In this document: piece after piece, positions 18,900 through 21,202 of the stretch | Numbering within the stretch: the stretch's first letter is position 1 | Layout: each line of letters opens with the position of its first letter | Virus record (IMG/VR): IMGVR_UViG_3300030329_005906 | Coordinates: 1-21,202 of that record | DNA: 21,202 bases | Direction: 5' to 3' (one strand) | Origin: a virus | Translations under genes and position numbers: made by a program | The notes under the pieces: model-generated | Databases searched by the model: none | Told to the model about the DNA's origin: nothing | The model's input: the letters and a program-made list of their open reading frames with translations, nothing else

Positions 18900-21202
18900 G
18901 CGATCCTCAAATTGTGCTTTTTGAACATTCCACCTTTCATCCGCCTTATCCTGCATTAACTGGCGCAGCCGATCGTCAAGCTCTGGGCCATAGCGCAAAT
19001 CGTTATCATAATGTCGAGGAGAGTTCACGCTTACTTGGCCGTGATCAGATATTCTGACCATTTCTCCAATGACGGCACCATTACTTAATTTTGCTGTAAC
19101 CACATTGTAAGTACTCTTAGACCTGCGTGACTGCTCTCCATCTATTTTGATATCGACAACGTCCGGCGGCTCGCCTTCGCCTTGAAACACATAGTCCCTA
19201 AATCTCTCATCCGACAAACGAACATCACTTGGGCTGAGTCTTCCGCCTACAATTATCTCTGGGACAGGGTGCTTCTGCAACTCCCTCCAAGGCAAAACTT
19301 TTGCTTCCAGTTTGCCGAGTTTGGATTCGGCAGAAGCAACTCGCATCTTTTCAGCATCATTTCTGTCTTTACGGAATGCCTCATGCTTGTCCTTAATCCA
19401 ATTGGGCCAAGAATCATAATCCCGCCACCCCCCCCAACTCATCATGTTGCTCAAGACTATGTCCCTTGACTCCCAACTTTTCAGACGGGATTTTAGTGCG
19501 GCAGCAAATAAGATGCCGGGGTCAACCCTATCCTTTGGCGCAGCATTATATGGCGGGCGAATAATTTCCTTCCCACCAATAAAAACCTTTACCCCAGAAA
19601 GCCCACCCCCAGACCTTCTCCTCACTTGAACACTATCCACGCCTGGCGTTTGGGTCGAGCGCCGCCTATCCCTCTTGGGTGTGAAGCGATCGTCGTTGGG
19701 GAGGAATTTGGTTTTGGCGGGAGAAGCTACTTTTCCTTTAGAACCTTGTCGGCCCACGCCAACGTCGCCTTCGCTTCGTCCGACTCGGCCCACTCGTCCT
19801 GTTCCTTCTGCAAATGATCGAGACGGTCCGCCTCGTACCCGCTCATGGATGGATTCTGCTGCGGAAGCGTAGTCTGCCGCTCCTGACCTTGATCTGACTC
19901 CAATGGCATTATAAAGTTCCTTTTCGTTGTACCAGAGTAATGCTTGAAGATCGGCATTCTCAAGTTCGATGCCTTCATCTTTTAGCTTTTTCTGGATATT
20001 GTCAATTCTTTGCCTAATCCACTTGCGATGCTTTCCTGTCGTAGGTGCCTCGACTAGCGGTTTCCCAAGTTTTGTCAGGGAATTAGCAGCCAGGCGTAAT
20101 TCGTTCATTGCCGGGGATATACCTTTTCGATTCTCTGTTTTAGAAAAATGTGTGGAAAGTTTCTTTGCCACAACGTCCGCGCCGGTTCCTTTAGCATCCG
20201 ACTTGGTCGCATTGAGTGACTTCTTTTCGGATGATTTTAGACTGTCAAACGCAGTCCTTACCCTTCCCCTTGCGGATGCGATCTGGGTGGCACTGATCTT
20301 TTCAACCTGGGTTCCCGTGAGTCTCCCAATTGTCCGCATAAACCAGCGATCCATTGTGACACTGGAATAATCCCCAAACAGGTTATTAAAGAATGACCCC
20401 AGCTTTGGGCCAAAAATAACCGCATAAGGGACGACGGCATCGACCAGTTCACCACTGCCGATCTTCATGGCGGTTTTCTTGTCCATCCCCAGATCGCGCT
20501 GGGCGGCTTCCCTAACCTCACTGATGGTTCCTTTTCGCATCAACCAATCCCGTGCATTTTCTTCTCCGCCAAGTTGCCTGACCAGTGCCTCGCCCCGCTT
20601 GATATTATTTCTGATATTCCCCACTCGATCACCAGAAGCAAACTTACCAGTGTACTTGCCGGTATCGCGCCAATGCGAATAGGTGTCCCATGCCTGGTTG
20701 AACTGCCCGCTGACCTCATTCCCGTCCGAGGTGAGAGCAGTCATTAACTTCAAGAAAAAATCATTCCTTGGTTGAGCAAGGGACGGGTCAACCTCACGCA
20801 AAATACTGGTTGCCAGTCCAAGGTTTTCGTCGTACCACCCGGCAGCTTCTGGGTGCAGTTCCATTGCATTCTTAACCTCTGCAACTGCTGCATTATCAAA
20901 TGCCTCAACCTGTTCAGGGGTTGCCTTCTTCCAGTCCAGTGGATTGCCAATTCTATTCTGAAACCATTGGGCAGCCTCCAGCACTGTTGGTTTCGAGGGC
21001 AATCCAACAGTTGGGATATCACCCCTTAAAACGCCTAATCCCGCGCCAGGATTGTAATCCCGCCTGTCCCTCTTGGGTGTGAATTGCGGCAAACCTCTTT
21101 GCGAAACGCTTTCCCTCGCCTCCGGCGAGAGGCGGACGATGTGGCCGGGGATGGGATACACGATTTCCTGCGGTGATCCCTCCCAGTATTTGCGTAGACC
21201 AA
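18870..21202 (-). CDS. Large multidomain probable virion-associated protein (N-terminus beyond window)
   Basis: At least 777 codons: the frame stays open to the right window edge, so the GTG at 21161 (AGGA upstream) is probably internal, and the sequence reads on smoothly as ...LRKYWEGSPQEIVYPIPGH. Helical stretches dominate (WLMRKGTISEVREAAQRDLG; YAVIFGPKLGSFFNNLFGDY). The octapeptide FTPKRDRR occurs twice, about 466 residues apart, each in a Pro/Gly/Arg-rich linker, marking a modular polyvalent-type protein. The C-terminal 200 residues form a separate charged module. By size and late position it could be ejected with the DNA. Family not identified. Confidence 0.6.
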   Translation of the reverse strand, partial: GLRKYWEGSPQEIVYPIPGHIVRLSPEARESVSQRGLPQFTPKRDRRDYNPGAGLGVLRGDIPTVGLPSKPTVLEAAQWFQNRIGNPLDWKKATPEQVEAFDNAAVAEVKNAMELHPEAAGWYDENLGLATSILREVDPSLAQPRNDFFLKLMTALTSDGNEVSGQFNQAWDTYSHWRDTGKYTGKFASGDRVGNIRNNIKRGEALVRQLGGEENARDWLMRKGTISEVREAAQRDLGMDKKTAMKIGSGELVDAVVPYAVIFGPKLGSFFNNLFGDYSSVTMDRWFMRTIGRLTGTQVEKISATQIASARGRVRTAFDSLKSSEKKSLNATKSDAKGTGADVVAKKLSTHFSKTENRKGISPAMNELRLAANSLTKLGKPLVEAPTTGKHRKWIRQRIDNIQKKLKDEGIELENADLQALLWYNEKELYNAIGVRSRSGAADYASAAESIHERVRGGPSRSFAEGTGRVGRVGRSEGDVGVGRQGSKGKVASPAKTKFLPNDDRFTPKRDRRRSTQTPGVDSVQVRRRSGGGLSGVKVFIGGKEIIRPPYNAAPKDRVDPGILFAAALKSRLKSWESRDIVLSNMMSWGGWRDYDSWPNWIKDKHEAFRKDRNDAEKMRVASAESKLGKLEAKVLPWRELQKHPVPEIIVGGRLSPSDVRLSDERFRDYVFQGEGEPPDVVDIKIDGEQSRRSKSTYNVVTAKLSNGAVIGEMVRISDHGQVSVNSPRHYDNDLRYGPELDDRLRQLMQDKADERWNVQKAQFEDRKKSPRHPVE

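Overview
This window looks like about 21 kb of a temperate tailed bacteriophage with a moderately GC-rich genome and a bacterial host I cannot name. Almost all genes lie on the minus strand and overlap by 4-40 bases. The only clear plus-strand genes are an integrase and a ribbon-helix-helix (RHH) regulator. The capsid and packaging set (N4-gp56-type major capsid, scaffold, portal, large and small terminase) is typical of tailed phages. The left end is cut inside a tail-fibre gene and the right end inside a large probable virion-associated protein.

Layout, read right to left along the minus strand. (1) 21202-17465: a large multidomain protein open at the window edge, a metallophosphoesterase, a small winged-helix-like protein and another small protein. 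(2) 17464-17176: an attachment region. It holds a 45-nt copy of the 3' half of tRNA-Thr(UGU), direct repeats on both sides, and an array of TGTTAGCA octamers. The tRNA 5' half is missing, so this reads as phage attP rather than a prophage border. (3) 17175-15032: integrase (+), two small minus-strand genes and an RHH regulator (+). A second RHH gene diverges from the first. The integrase and the minus-strand RHH gene have matching promoter/operator-like sequences placed immediately before their start codons. (4) 15031-7930: an early/replication operon. It encodes RHH, an HTH-transglycosylase fusion, a Zn-ribbon protein, a PDDEXK nuclease, a DUF669/SSB-tailed protein, a structured RNA, a one-helix membrane peptide, a 3'-5' exonuclease, a lone DnaA DNA-binding domain, a C5 DNA methyltransferase with a second reading frame nested inside it, several small proteins and a primase-helicase. 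(5) 7929-7695: a non-coding control region with a cluster of TTGGACAAAA inverted and direct repeats, a candidate origin or late operator. (6) 7694-1: the late operon, with small terminase, an inserted XF1762-like gene, large terminase, portal, a small protein, scaffold, major capsid, a small FmdB-like protein and tail fibre.

The most notable points are: the shared leaderless-type promoter/operator architecture tying integrase to an RHH gene; the HTH-transglycosylase fusion; the methyltransferase gene whose alternative frame also looks like protein; the repeat cluster before the small terminase; the octamer array shared between attP and a site 10 kb away; and a structured RNA element carrying a 10-nt match to the 16S rRNA anti-Shine-Dalgarno tail. 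All family assignments come from reading motifs and from memory; no database search was run.
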